A DNA stretch of 64,000 nt. It comes from Mycobacterium sp. 3519A (GTDB taxonomy: Bacteria > Actinomycetota > Actinomycetes > Mycobacteriales > Mycobacteriaceae). This document shows positions 30,658 to 38,905 of this stretch, piece after piece. The translations under genes were made by a program, and so were the position numbers. The notes beneath the pieces are model-generated. The model was not told the origin of the DNA. It did not search any database and was given only the letters and a program-made list of their open reading frames with translations. Positions within the stretch are counted from its first letter, which is position 1; each line of letters opens with the position of its first letter. The stretch covers positions 1,107,781 to 1,171,780 of the forward strand of contig NZ_OESG01000012.1 in the NCBI RefSeq assembly GCF_900240945.1, in the 5' to 3' direction.

Positions 30658-32196
30658 ATGTCCAGTCGAAGCAAGCGAGGTCCCGGCGGCCGTCAGTCGC
30701 GGGGTCGAGCGTTGGCCGTTACGGTCGGCGGCGCCGGACTTGTCCTGGCCGCACCAGCGGCGGCATTGTTGGCCGCTCCTGCCGGCGTCGCACACGCCGC
30801 ACCGCCGGCACCGGTCGCCGCCGTATGCGGCCCCACCAGCCTCTTCGGCTGCGACGGGCTGAACGCATCCAGTCTCGTCAATGCGTCCCTCGCGAAAAAT
30901 CTTTCTGATCCGTTCGGGCTCACGAACTCCTTCCTCGACATCGCCGGCGGGATCCCGGTCCTCAACGTCTTCATCGGCAACGGCGCCGATGGCACGGCGG
31001 CTCATCCCAACGGCTTCAATGGCGGAATCTTCGCCGGTAGCGGCGGCGACGGCTACAGCCCTACGACTGCAGGCGCAAATGGCGGTCACGGCGGCAACGC
31101 GGGACTGTTCTACGGCGACGGCGGCCGCGGCGGTAACGGCGCCGACGGCAACGCGTTCGTCGGGGGTGGCAATGGCGGCGGTGGCGGCAACGGCTCCATG
31201 TTCATCGGAAACGGCGGTGCTGGCGGCAATGGCGGCCAGGGTGGCAACGGCATCGACGGCGTCAACTCAGCGACGTTGAGCACGGCTGCTGACGGCATCA
31301 ACGGCGTCGATGGCGTGTCAGCGGCAACCAACGGCCACCCCGGCGTCGGCCTGCAGAACGGCGGCACGGGCGGCACCGGCGGCAACGGAGAGAACTTCGG
31401 CCTCGGCGGCAACGGCGGCGCCGGCGGCGGCGCCGGCGGCAACGGCGGTGACGGCGGCACCGGTGCGGTAGGCACTGCCGCGCACCTCGCCGGCGGCGGT
31501 GGCAACGGCGGCAGTGCCGTCGCCAGCGGTGGCAACGGCGGCGACGGCGGCATGGGCGGCAGCGATCCGACGGGCCTGCCCGACAGTGCAGGCGGGAAAG
31601 GTGGCAACGGCGGAAGCGGCGCAGTCGGAGCCAGCGGTACGGCCGGCACTGCCGGCGGCAGTGGCGGCAGCGGCGGCAGCGGCGGCGCGTTCGGTCTTGG
31701 CGGCAGCGGCGGCTCGGGCGGCACCGGCGGCCAGGGCGGCGACGCTGCGAACGGCGGCACCGGCGGTGGCGGCGGCACCGGCGGTTCCACCCTGGTGAAC
31801 GCGGGCGGCACCGGCGGCAACGGCGGCACCGGCGGCACCGGCGGTACCGGCGGGGCAGGCGGCGCAGGCGGCAACGGAGGCGCAGCCGGCACCGGTGGCG
31901 CCGGTAGCGGCACGGCAGGCGCGGCCGGCGACGGCGGATCCGGAGGCTCGGGCGGCAGCGGCGGATCCGGCGGCTCAGCCGGGACAGGCGGCTTTGGGCC
32001 AACCACCGGAGCGTCCGGCAGCGTCGGCACGGGTGGCGTTGGAGGCCATGGTGGCGCCGGAGGCCAGGGCGGCACCGACGGAAACGGCACCGCAGGCACA
32101 GCCGGCGGCACCGGCACCGGCGGGACCGGAAACTCGGGCCAGTCAGGTGGTTCTGGCGGTGGCGGCGGCACCGGCGGCGCCGGCGGCGGCGTGTAA
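30658..32196 (+). CDS. Secreted PGRS-like glycine-rich protein lacking a PE domain
   Basis: 512 residues. A basic N-terminus and hydrophobic segment (about 18-50, ending AHA) form a signal peptide instead of the PE domain of PE_PGRS proteins. A short segment with two cysteines (VCGPTSLFGC, about 56-65) and SFLDIAGGIPVLNVFIGNG follows. From about residue 115 to the end nearly everything is GGNGG/GGAGG/GGTGG repeat typical of PGRS domains. The N-terminal part of the repeat keeps PGRS loops such as NAGLFYGDGGRGGNG. GAAGGGGG precedes the ATG. Surface or cell-wall location is likely; function is unknown. Confidence 0.88.
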   Translation: MSSRSKRGPGGRQSRGRALAVTVGGAGLVLAAPAAALLAAPAGVAHAAPPAPVAAVCGPTSLFGCDGLNASSLVNASLAKNLSDPFGLTNSFLDIAGGIPVLNVFIGNGADGTAAHPNGFNGGIFAGSGGDGYSPTTAGANGGHGGNAGLFYGDGGRGGNGADGNAFVGGGNGGGGGNGSMFIGNGGAGGNGGQGGNGIDGVNSATLSTAADGINGVDGVSAATNGHPGVGLQNGGTGGTGGNGENFGLGGNGGAGGGAGGNGGDGGTGAVGTAAHLAGGGGNGGSAVASGGNGGDGGMGGSDPTGLPDSAGGKGGNGGSGAVGASGTAGTAGGSGGSGGSGGAFGLGGSGGSGGTGGQGGDAANGGTGGGGGTGGSTLVNAGGTGGNGGTGGTGGTGGAGGAGGNGGAAGTGGAGSGTAGAAGDGGSGGSGGSGGSGGSAGTGGFGPTTGASGSVGTGGVGGHGGAGGQGGTDGNGTAGTAGGTGTGGTGNSGQSGGSGGGGGTGGAGGGV

Positions 32197-32214
32197 CCGC
32201 TACGCGGGTTGGAC

Positions 32215-32252
32215 CTCTCGGGGGCGTCGGTACACACCGGGGCCCCCGAGAG
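32215..32252 (+). terminator. Intrinsic terminator after the PGRS-like gene
   Basis: CTCTCGGGGGC (32215-32225) pairs perfectly with GCCCCCGAGAG (32242-32252); an inner CGGT/ACCG stem tightens the loop. A run of six T follows 16 bases later. It separates the PGRS-like transcript from the PhyH operon. Confidence 0.7.
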
Positions 32253-32260
32253 CATGCGCC

Positions 32261-32289
32261 GGTGATGGTTTTTTGATGGAGTTTTGGCG
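32261..32289 (+). repeat. Copy 2 of the 29-base repeat, in the PhyH operon promoter
   Basis: Near-identical to 30233-30261 (25 of 29). It lies 38 bases before the ATG of the PhyH gene and directly after the terminator, so it is well placed as an operator or promoter element for the four-gene operon. Confidence 0.6.
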
Positions 32290-32326
32290 TTGATCGGGGT
32301 CGGGGTCACAGCAAGACTATCGAGGC

Positions 32327-33490
32327 ATGACGGCCACCGTGCGCACGACACACAACGCGTGGATCGACGAGGCTGACCTGCGCCTCGACGAGTTTCGCGT
32401 GCAGGTGTCGCGCAGTGTCGAGCCGCGCGACTACCCGCTTGCGTCTGACGTCCGAAGCAACGTGCTGTGTTATTCGCCGGCCGCCGTCGCCGCCGCCGAC
32501 CGCAGGGCGCTGCAGTCGGAACTCATCCACGCGCTGACCGACGGCCCGGGCGTGGTGGTCTTCGAGGGCGCGTTCGACGCCAATGTCGTCGACCGGGCCA
32601 GCGACGCGTTCTTCGCGATCATCGACGTTCAACGCGCTGCGGGCACCGCGGCCGGTGACCATTTCGGCAAGCCCGGCGCGAACGACCGGATCTGGAACGC
32701 CGCCGAGAAGCTGGCACTGCACGATCCGCAGGTGTTCGCCGAGTACTACGCGAACGACGCGCTTGCTCTCGTGTCGCAGGCCTGGCTGGGCCCGCGGTAT
32801 CAGGTGACCTCGCAGGTGAATGTGGTCAATCCCGGTGGAGTACAACAGGTTCCACACCGCGACTACCATCTCGGTTTCGTCCCCGCCGAGCACCTTGCCG
32901 CCTATCCCGCGCATGTGCACCGCACCTCGCCGGTGCTGACGTTGCAGGGCGCGGTGGCCCATTGCGACATGCCGGTCGAAAGTGGCCCGACGATGCTGCT
33001 GCCGTTCTCGCAGCGCTTCGCGGGTGGCTACCTCGCGTTCAACCGACCCGAGTTCATCGAGTTTTTCGCCGAGCACCACGTGCAGGTACCGCTCGCGAAG
33101 GGGGACGCGGTGTTCTTCAACCCCGCGCTGTATCACGGTGCAGGCTCGAATGTGTCGAGCAGCATCCGACGCATCGCCAACCTGCTGCAGATCTCGTCGC
33201 CGTTCGGTCGCGCGATGGAGGCGCTGGACCGCACCGCGATGGTGCGGGCGATCTATCCGGCGCTGCGCGCGATGCAGGCGGCAGGACGCCCCGACCGTGA
33301 TCTGCTCAACGCCGTCGTCGCGACCGCCGAGGGCTACGCGTTCCCCACGAACCTCGACAGCGATCAGCCGATCGGCAGCCTGGCACCACCAAGTCAAGTG
33401 GACACCGTGCTGGCCGCGTTGGCCGACGACCTCACCCCAGCACAACTCGACGTCGCACTGCGCGACCAAGACGATCGGAGAAAGCCATGA
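32327..33490 (+). CDS. PhyH (phytanoyl-CoA dioxygenase) family Fe(II)/2-oxoglutarate oxygenase
   Basis: A 387-residue non-haem iron oxygenase candidate. The facial triad is visible: HxD in VPHRDYHLGF (about residue 183) and the distal histidine in NPALYHGAGSN (about 268), followed by an Arg (SSIRRIAN) that would bind 2-oxoglutarate. First gene of an operon with two Gfo/Idh dehydrogenases and an IolE-like isomerase (4-base overlaps throughout), so its substrate is likely a cyclitol, sugar or derivative rather than phytanoyl-CoA. Confidence 0.82.
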   Translation: MTATVRTTHNAWIDEADLRLDEFRVQVSRSVEPRDYPLASDVRSNVLCYSPAAVAAADRRALQSELIHALTDGPGVVVFEGAFDANVVDRASDAFFAIIDVQRAAGTAAGDHFGKPGANDRIWNAAEKLALHDPQVFAEYYANDALALVSQAWLGPRYQVTSQVNVVNPGGVQQVPHRDYHLGFVPAEHLAAYPAHVHRTSPVLTLQGAVAHCDMPVESGPTMLLPFSQRFAGGYLAFNRPEFIEFFAEHHVQVPLAKGDAVFFNPALYHGAGSNVSSSIRRIANLLQISSPFGRAMEALDRTAMVRAIYPALRAMQAAGRPDRDLLNAVVATAEGYAFPTNLDSDQPIGSLAPPSQVDTVLAALADDLTPAQLDVALRDQDDRRKP

Positions 33491-34494
33491 CCGCACTCGG
33501 CGTAATCGGGTTGGGCCGCATCGGCGCGTTCCACACCGAGACGCTTTCCGGATTGGACGGGGTCGACCGGCTCGTGGTGGCCGACGAGCGGGCCGACGTG
33601 GTCGCCGCTGTCGCCGCGAAGCACGGTGCGACACCGGCAGATTCCGTGGAGGAGCTGCTGTCGTCGGGCATCGACGGCGTGGTTGTTTCGGCGGCCACGC
33701 CGGCGCACGCCGAGCTGACGCTGGCCGCCATCCACCGCGGGTTGCCCACCTTCTGCGAGAAACCAATCGCCGCGACCGCCGCGGAGAGCGCGCGAGTCGC
33801 CGAGGTGATCGCCAAGTCCGGGGTGCCGGTGCAGGTGGGTTATCAGCGGCGGTTCGACACCGCGTTCGCCGCGGCCAAGCGCGCGGTCGACGACGGCTCA
33901 CTCGGTCTGTTGCACACCGTCCGCAGCACCACGATGGATCCCGCTCCCCCGCCCATGGAGTACATCGCAGGCTCGGGCGGCATCTTCCGCGACTGCGCCG
34001 TACACGATTTCGATGTGCTGCGGTGGATCACCGGACAGCAGGCCGTCGAGGTGTACGCAACCGGCAGTGTGCAGGGCGACCCGCGGTTCACCGAGTACGG
34101 CGACGTCGACACCGCCGCTGTGGTGGTCAAGTTCGACCAGGGCACCATCGGACTCGTGTCCGCGGCGCGGTACAACGGCCGGGGCTACGACTGCCGCCTG
34201 GAGGTACACGGATTTCATGACACCGTCGTCGCCGGATGGGACCAGGGCGCGCCAGTGCGAAATGTGGACCCGGACAACGAGTTCCCGGCAGGCCCGGCGC
34301 ACCACTTCTTCATGGACCGCTTCACCGACGCATTCCGAGCCGAACTGAGCGCGTTCGTCGACGTGGTCAACGGCACCGCAGCGCCTGCCTGCACGGTGGC
34401 CGACGCGGTCGAGGTCGCATGGTTGGCGGAGGCCGCGACGGAATCGTTGCGGCGCGGTGTCCCGGTCCGGATCGAGGATGTGAGGTCGAAGTGA
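33487..34494 (+). CDS. Gfo/Idh/MocA family dehydrogenase (inositol 2-dehydrogenase-like)
   Basis: A 335-residue NAD(P)-dependent oxidoreductase. The Rossmann motif GLGRIGAFHTE is at residues 8-18, the substrate/nicotinamide motif CEKPIAAT near 95, and the catalytic Asp/His segment in FRDCAVHDFDVLRWITG near 172. This arrangement is that of myo-inositol 2-dehydrogenases (IolG/IdhA). Overlaps its neighbours on both sides (ATGA, GTGA). Confidence 0.87.
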   Translation: MTALGVIGLGRIGAFHTETLSGLDGVDRLVVADERADVVAAVAAKHGATPADSVEELLSSGIDGVVVSAATPAHAELTLAAIHRGLPTFCEKPIAATAAESARVAEVIAKSGVPVQVGYQRRFDTAFAAAKRAVDDGSLGLLHTVRSTTMDPAPPPMEYIAGSGGIFRDCAVHDFDVLRWITGQQAVEVYATGSVQGDPRFTEYGDVDTAAVVVKFDQGTIGLVSAARYNGRGYDCRLEVHGFHDTVVAGWDQGAPVRNVDPDNEFPAGPAHHFFMDRFTDAFRAELSAFVDVVNGTAAPACTVADAVEVAWLAEAATESLRRGVPVRIEDVRSK

Positions 34495-35372
34495 ACAACG
34501 TGAAGATCGCGGGGGCGCCGATTTCCTGGGGTGTGTGCGAGGTGCCGGGCTGGGGCCATCAGCTGGACGCGCAGCGCGTGCTCGCCGAGATGCGTGAGCT
34601 GGGTTTGACCGCAACAGAACTGGGGCCGGACGGCTTCCTGCCATCCGATCCGCCGGAGCTCACGGCGCTGCTGAAGTCCTACGGGCTGAGCTGTGTCGGC
34701 GTGTTCGTCCCCGTCCTGCTGCACGATGCGGCCCACGATCCGCTGCTCGACATCGCCGGTCCCCTCGACGCGTTGCTGGCCTGCGACGCCGACGTCCTGG
34801 TGCTGGCGGCGGCCACCGGCACCGACGGATACGACTCACGCCCGACGCTCGACGACACCCAATGGGCAACGCTGCTGGGCAATCTCGATCGGCTCGCGGC
34901 GGCAGCCGCCGACAGGGGTGTTGTCGCGGTGCTGCACCCGCACGTCGGGACCATGGTGGAGACGCGAAGCGACGTCGACCGCGTGTTGGCAGGTTCGCAG
35001 ATCAAGCTGTGCCTGGACACCGGGCACCTGCTGATCGGCGGCACCGACCCGCTGCAACTCGCCCGCGAGGTGCCCGGCCGCATCGCGCATGCGCACCTCA
35101 AGGACGTCGACGCCGCGTTGGCCGCCCGCGTTCAGGCCGGTGAGCTCACCTACACCGAAGCGGTCCGCAGCGGGATGTACACGCCGCTCGGCCACGGTGA
35201 CGTCGACATCGCGGGCATCGTCACGTCGTTGCGCAGCAACGGCTTCGACGGGTGGTTCGTGATGGAACAGGACACGATTCTCGACGCGGAACCCGTCGAC
35301 GAGGGACCGGTGCGCGACGTGCGGACCAGCGTGGCGTACCTGAACGACGTCTGTCGTACCGTCCCGGTATGA
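34491..35372 (+). CDS. Sugar phosphate isomerase/epimerase, IolE/IolI-like TIM barrel
   Basis: A 293-residue AP-endonuclease-2-fold protein. It begins KIAGAPISWGVCEVPGWGHQ as myo-inosose dehydratases do, with TELGPDGFLP, and metal ligands in LHPHVGTMVET, CLDTGHL and HAHLKDVD, and the last glutamate in FVMEQDT. Probably acts on a keto-inositol or keto-sugar made by the adjacent dehydrogenase. GTG start overlapping the upstream stop. Confidence 0.83.
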   Translation: MNNVKIAGAPISWGVCEVPGWGHQLDAQRVLAEMRELGLTATELGPDGFLPSDPPELTALLKSYGLSCVGVFVPVLLHDAAHDPLLDIAGPLDALLACDADVLVLAAATGTDGYDSRPTLDDTQWATLLGNLDRLAAAAADRGVVAVLHPHVGTMVETRSDVDRVLAGSQIKLCLDTGHLLIGGTDPLQLAREVPGRIAHAHLKDVDAALAARVQAGELTYTEAVRSGMYTPLGHGDVDIAGIVTSLRSNGFDGWFVMEQDTILDAEPVDEGPVRDVRTSVAYLNDVCRTVPV

Positions 35373-36331
35373 GCATACGGATCGGGGTCCTCGGCGCGTC
35401 GCGCATTGCCGAACTGGCGATCGTCGGCCCGGCGCACGAGTTGGGGCACCGGCTGGTCGCCGTCGCGGCACGCGATCCGCACCGAGCGCAGATGTTCGCC
35501 GAAAAGCATGGTGTGGAACGGGTTTTGCCGGCGTACGACGCGGTGGTCAACGACCCCGAGGTCGACGTCATCTACAACCCGCTGACCAATTCGCTGCATG
35601 CACCGTGGAATCTGGCGGCGGTCGCGGCGGGTAAAACGGGGTTGACCGAGAAGCCGTTCGCGCGCGACCGGGCGGAGGCGCGGCGGGTCGCCGCGGCCGC
35701 CGACGCCGCGGGAGTGACTGTGATGGAGGGTTTTCACTACCTGTTTCATCCGGTGACCCGGCGCGCACTGGAGTTGGTGGGCGACGGCACGCTCGGCGAG
35801 TTGGTGCACGTCGAGGTACGGATGGCGATGCCTGCACCGGACGACGGCGACCCGCGCTGGTCGCTGGAATTGGCGGGCGGCGCGCTGATGGATCTCGGCT
35901 GTTACGGCATGCACGTCATGCGCCGACTCGGGCATCCGTCGGTGGTGCGCGCCCATGCCGAGCAGCGCACCCCAGGGGTTGACGCATGGTGTGACGTCGA
36001 GTTGGCGTTCCCCGACGGCGCGACGGGGCTGAGCGCGAACTCGATGGTCGCCGACGACTATACGTTCACGCTCCGCATCGTCGGAACGCGCGGCGACGTG
36101 TTGGCGCACAACTTCATTCGACCGCACGACGACGACCGGCTGACGATCAACACCCCGGCGGGCACGACGGTCGAGCGGCTGGGCACCCGTCCGTCGTACA
36201 CCTATCAACTCGAGGCGTTCGCCAACCACGTGGAGCACGGCGCGCCGCTGCCGATCGACACCGCCGACGCGGTCGAGAACATGGCGTACGTCGACGCGGC
36301 GTATCGAGCGGCAGGCATGTCACCGCGCTAG
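35369..36331 (+). CDS. Gfo/Idh/MocA family dehydrogenase, second of the operon
   Basis: A 320-residue NAD(P)-dependent oxidoreductase with Rossmann motif GVLGASRIAELAIVG at residues 6-20, TEKPFARD near 94 and the catalytic region GGALMDLGCYGMHVMRRLG near 171. The tyrosine/histidine pattern (CYGMH) resembles trans-dihydrodiol/xylose-type dehydrogenases more than IolG, so substrate may differ from its partner. The end overlaps the convergent NmrA gene by 4 bases. Confidence 0.85.
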   Translation: MSIRIGVLGASRIAELAIVGPAHELGHRLVAVAARDPHRAQMFAEKHGVERVLPAYDAVVNDPEVDVIYNPLTNSLHAPWNLAAVAAGKTGLTEKPFARDRAEARRVAAAADAAGVTVMEGFHYLFHPVTRRALELVGDGTLGELVHVEVRMAMPAPDDGDPRWSLELAGGALMDLGCYGMHVMRRLGHPSVVRAHAEQRTPGVDAWCDVELAFPDGATGLSANSMVADDYTFTLRIVGTRGDVLAHNFIRPHDDDRLTINTPAGTTVERLGTRPSYTYQLEAFANHVEHGAPLPIDTADAVENMAYVDAAYRAAGMSPR

Positions 36332-37284
36332 AAATCACTGCGCGCCAGCCACTCGCGAAACGACTGCAGTTCCGGATTGAGCTCGCGCACCGCGTCCAAA
36401 TCCCTATCGCCAACGAAGCGTGCCGAGTTCTGCGCGTAGTACTGGAACATGTTGCCCATCTCGACAGCTCCCGGAAATCCCTGCGCACGAAAGGCTTCCC
36501 AGCTCACCGGGCGGTAGCTGACAGCCTCACCGAAGGCTTCGCTGAACGCCGACGCATACTCATCGCCGGTCAGATGATCGCCTGCAATGCTCACGGTCTT
36601 GCCGATGAACGGTGCCCCGCGTTTGAAGATACCGAGCGCGGTTTTACCGATGTCGGTGACCGCGATCCCTGAGAGGGGCTGATCGGCCATCGGCAGCATG
36701 AGTACCAGCGAGCCATCATCGACCCGCATCGGGCCTACGCCGCGCAGGAAGCTTTCGAAGAAGAATGTGGTGCGCAGGAAGGTTGTCGGCACGTCATAGT
36801 CGCGGAACAGTGCATCCGCCTCGGCCTTGGCGTCGAAGTGCGGAACCTTGTATCGCCCTTCGACGGTGGGCACGCTGTCGTCGTCACCGAAGACGTCGCG
36901 AGTGTCTTCGAGCGTCGACCAGATGACATGACTGACCCCGGCCTGCCTGGCCGCCAGCGCCGCGTTGTCGGCCTGTCGGAGTTCCATGGCGGCCCTTGTT
37001 CCTTCGGCCTCTTCTTCCGCGGTGCGTTCGGCCCAGTAATTGGTGACCACGAACGCGCCGTCGGCGCCGTCGAACGCCCTGACCACGCTCGCCCCGTCCT
37101 CGAGATCGGCTTCGACGATCTCGGCACCAGCGGCGGCAAGTTCGCGCGCTGTCGCGGACTGTGCACTGCGGGTGAGGACTCGCACCCGGAATTCCCTTGC
37201 GGTGTCGTCGAGAATCGCCCGGACCAGGCCGCCGCCCTGCGAACCGGTACCGCCGACGACGGCGATCAGCTTTCCATCGGACAT
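36328..37284 (-). CDS. NmrA/HSCARG-family NAD(P)-binding protein
   Basis: A 318-residue atypical short-chain dehydrogenase-fold protein. The motif VVGGTGSQGGGLVRAIL (residues 9-25) is an NmrA-type GxxGxxG. No Tyr-Lys catalytic pair is evident, so it may sense NAD(P) or act as a reductase. Start at 37284 follows GGAGAAG. It lies 31 bases after the quinone oxidoreductase and likely shares its MarR-controlled transcript. Confidence 0.87.
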   Translation of the reverse strand: MSDGKLIAVVGGTGSQGGGLVRAILDDTAREFRVRVLTRSAQSATARELAAAGAEIVEADLEDGASVVRAFDGADGAFVVTNYWAERTAEEEAEGTRAAMELRQADNAALAARQAGVSHVIWSTLEDTRDVFGDDDSVPTVEGRYKVPHFDAKAEADALFRDYDVPTTFLRTTFFFESFLRGVGPMRVDDGSLVLMLPMADQPLSGIAVTDIGKTALGIFKRGAPFIGKTVSIAGDHLTGDEYASAFSEAFGEAVSYRPVSWEAFRAQGFPGAVEMGNMFQYYAQNSARFVGDRDLDAVRELNPELQSFREWLARSDF

Positions 37285-37315
37285 GATCTTCTCCATTCGT
37301 TTCGAATTTTTGTCT

Positions 37316-38260
37316 CTAGCGGTCGGTCGGCAGGAGAACCGTCTTGCCGTGCAGACGCCCGGCGTCGGAATCCTGGTGCACCGCTGCGCCTTCGGCGAGC
37401 GGGCGATGATTGTTGACCTCGATGCGTAGCGTCCCGTCGTCAACGCGGCGCACCAGCCCGGCGAGTTGGTCGGCGTCGCTGCGCACGAAGACCCGCTGCG
37501 TGCGGACGTTGCGCTCCGGGTTGTTCGGCCCGGCGACCATGGTGCCGACGTGGAAGCCGCCGTCGGCGACGACGCCGATCAACGCTTCGGTCTGCGCGTC
37601 GGTGGTGGGAACCAAGTTGAGTACGACGTCAAAAGGGGCTCCCTCGACGGTGATCGGGGATTGCGTGTAGTCGATGTAGTCCACGATGTGGTCGGCGCCG
37701 TAGTCGCGCAGTCGGGCGGCGTCGCGTTCCTTCGCTGTCGCGGTGACGACGGCGCCGACCTGTTTGGCCAACTGAATGGCGTAACCACCCACTGCACCCG
37801 AGGCACCGTTGATGAAGACCGATTGGCCACCTCTGAGGCCGGCGATATCGAAAAGGGCCTGCCACGCAGTCAACCCAGCTACGGGAAGGGCGGCAGCGTC
37901 GGCGAGGTCCACCGACCTCGGCGCGGCGGCCAGCGATTCGGCTGGGGCAATCGCGTATTCCGCAGCGGCGCCATCGGCGTCGAGGGGAAGAAACGCGACG
38001 ACGGCGTCGCCGACGTTCCAGCCCTGCACGCCCTCACCGATCTCGGCGACGGTGCCGGCCACGTCCACACCGGGAATGTGCGGGAAGTTGATCGTGTACA
38101 CCTGCGCCAGATAGCCGCCCCGAATGCCGGCGTCGACCGGGTTGAACGAGGTGGCGGCCACCTCGATGACTACCTGCCCGTGACCTGGAACCGGTCGCGG
38201 GACATCCTCGTACACGAGTACGTCGCTGTCGCCGAAGCGGTGGTATCGGAGCGCCTTCAT
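37316..38260 (-). CDS. NADPH:quinone oxidoreductase-type MDR protein (zinc-free)
   Basis: A 314-residue medium-chain dehydrogenase/reductase. GroES-like N-terminal domain (GDSDVLVYEDVPRP, FNPVDAGIRGG), then nucleotide-binding domain with NGASGAVGGYAIQLAKQVGA near residue 150. The zinc ligands of alcohol dehydrogenases are absent, so it is a quinone/enone reductase type. Two palindromic operator copies lie in the 70 bases upstream, pointing to control by the MarR protein encoded next door. Confidence 0.9.
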   Translation of the reverse strand: MKALRYHRFGDSDVLVYEDVPRPVPGHGQVVIEVAATSFNPVDAGIRGGYLAQVYTINFPHIPGVDVAGTVAEIGEGVQGWNVGDAVVAFLPLDADGAAAEYAIAPAESLAAAPRSVDLADAAALPVAGLTAWQALFDIAGLRGGQSVFINGASGAVGGYAIQLAKQVGAVVTATAKERDAARLRDYGADHIVDYIDYTQSPITVEGAPFDVVLNLVPTTDAQTEALIGVVADGGFHVGTMVAGPNNPERNVRTQRVFVRSDADQLAGLVRRVDDGTLRIEVNNHRPLAEGAAVHQDSDAGRLHGKTVLLPTDR

Positions 38261-38279
38261 GATTTCTCCCTTGGTCGAT

Positions 38280-38297
38280 TGCTTCGAAGATGAAGCA
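38280..38297. promoter_or_regulatory. MarR operator, imperfect copy (site 1)
   Basis: TGCTTCGAAGATGAAGCA matches the palindrome TGCTTCGA-NN-TCGAAGCA with two mismatches in the right arm. It begins 20 bases upstream of the quinone oxidoreductase start. Confidence 0.6.
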
Positions 38298-38314
38298 GTT
38301 ACCTCTCCTGCAAC

Positions 38315-38332
38315 TGCTTCGATCTCGAAGCA
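38315..38332. promoter_or_regulatory. MarR operator, perfect copy (site 2)
   Basis: TGCTTCGATCTCGAAGCA is a perfect 8-bp inverted repeat with a 2-base centre. Centre-to-centre distance to site 1 is 35 bases. Same sequence logic as site 3 before the MarR gene. Confidence 0.7.
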
Positions 38333-38376
38333 ATTCCCGGTCGCAGGTGACCGCCGTCACATATATGGATGCAGGG

Positions 38377-38880
38377 TCAGACGCCGGCGCGGCGCTTGCG
38401 CGGGGCGGCCGACCGTGGCGGACGACGCCGCATGTGGTCGCGAGCCTTGGTCATCATGTCGCCGAGAGCACGCACGTCTTTCTCGGTCAGCGAGTCGAGG
38501 AGCAGTTCGCGCACGACCTGGATGTGGCCGGGCAACACCGCGGCGACGCGGTCGCGACCCTGCTCGGTGATCTCGACGACCGTCGCACGCTGGTCCACGG
38601 GGGACGCCGAGCGTGTGATGAGGCCCTGCGCCTCCAGCAGTCCCGCCTGATGGGTCAAACCGGAGCGGCTGTACACCACACCGTCGGCGAGGTCGGTCAT
38701 GGTCAGCGGTTGATCCGCGTCCGCCAGCTTGGCCAGGATCTCGAATTGCACGTAGCTCAAGCCACCTTCGTCCTGCAACTGCTGGCGCACCGCGTGCTGA
38801 AGCAGACTGACCGCCTCCATCAACGCGAAATACGTTCGCAACTGAGTGGGATTGAGCGCCTCAGCCATGCCGACCAGCAT
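38377..38880 (-). CDS. MarR family transcriptional regulator
   Basis: A 167-residue winged-helix regulator (FEILAKLADADQPLTMTDLA, YSRSGLTHQAGLLEAQGLI, wing SPVDQRATVVEITEQG) with a basic tail ending RKRRAGV. Encoded between the GMC oxidase and the quinone oxidoreductase on the same strand. A palindromic operator lies 4 bases upstream of its ATG and two more lie before the quinone oxidoreductase gene, which indicates autoregulation and control of that gene. An internal ATG at 38868 is an alternative start. Confidence 0.9.
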   Translation of the reverse strand: MLVGMAEALNPTQLRTYFALMEAVSLLQHAVRQQLQDEGGLSYVQFEILAKLADADQPLTMTDLADGVVYSRSGLTHQAGLLEAQGLITRSASPVDQRATVVEITEQGRDRVAAVLPGHIQVVRELLLDSLTEKDVRALGDMMTKARDHMRRRPPRSAAPRKRRAGV

Positions 38881-38883
38881 AGT

Positions 38884-38899
38884 GCTTCGACCTCGAAGC
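38884..38899. promoter_or_regulatory. MarR operator at its own gene (site 3)
   Basis: GCTTCGACCTCGAAGC is a perfect 7-bp inverted repeat with a 2-base centre, the same arms as sites 1 and 2. It fills the gap between the GMC gene end (38906) and the MarR start (38880). Confidence 0.7.
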
Positions 38900-38905
38900 G
38901 CCTGG

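Noticed and set aside
30970..32196. Dense short repeats that could suggest a CRISPR or satellite array
   Set aside because: The repeats are in-frame codons for Gly-Gly-X with no uniform spacer and no direct-repeat unit; they are a PGRS coding repeat.
31110..32351. Proline-rich minus-strand frame of 413 codons
   Set aside because: It is the mirror of the PGRS GGC/GGN repeats (GCC/CCG read as Pro/Ala). The plus frame has a signal peptide, a ribosome-binding site and a terminator.
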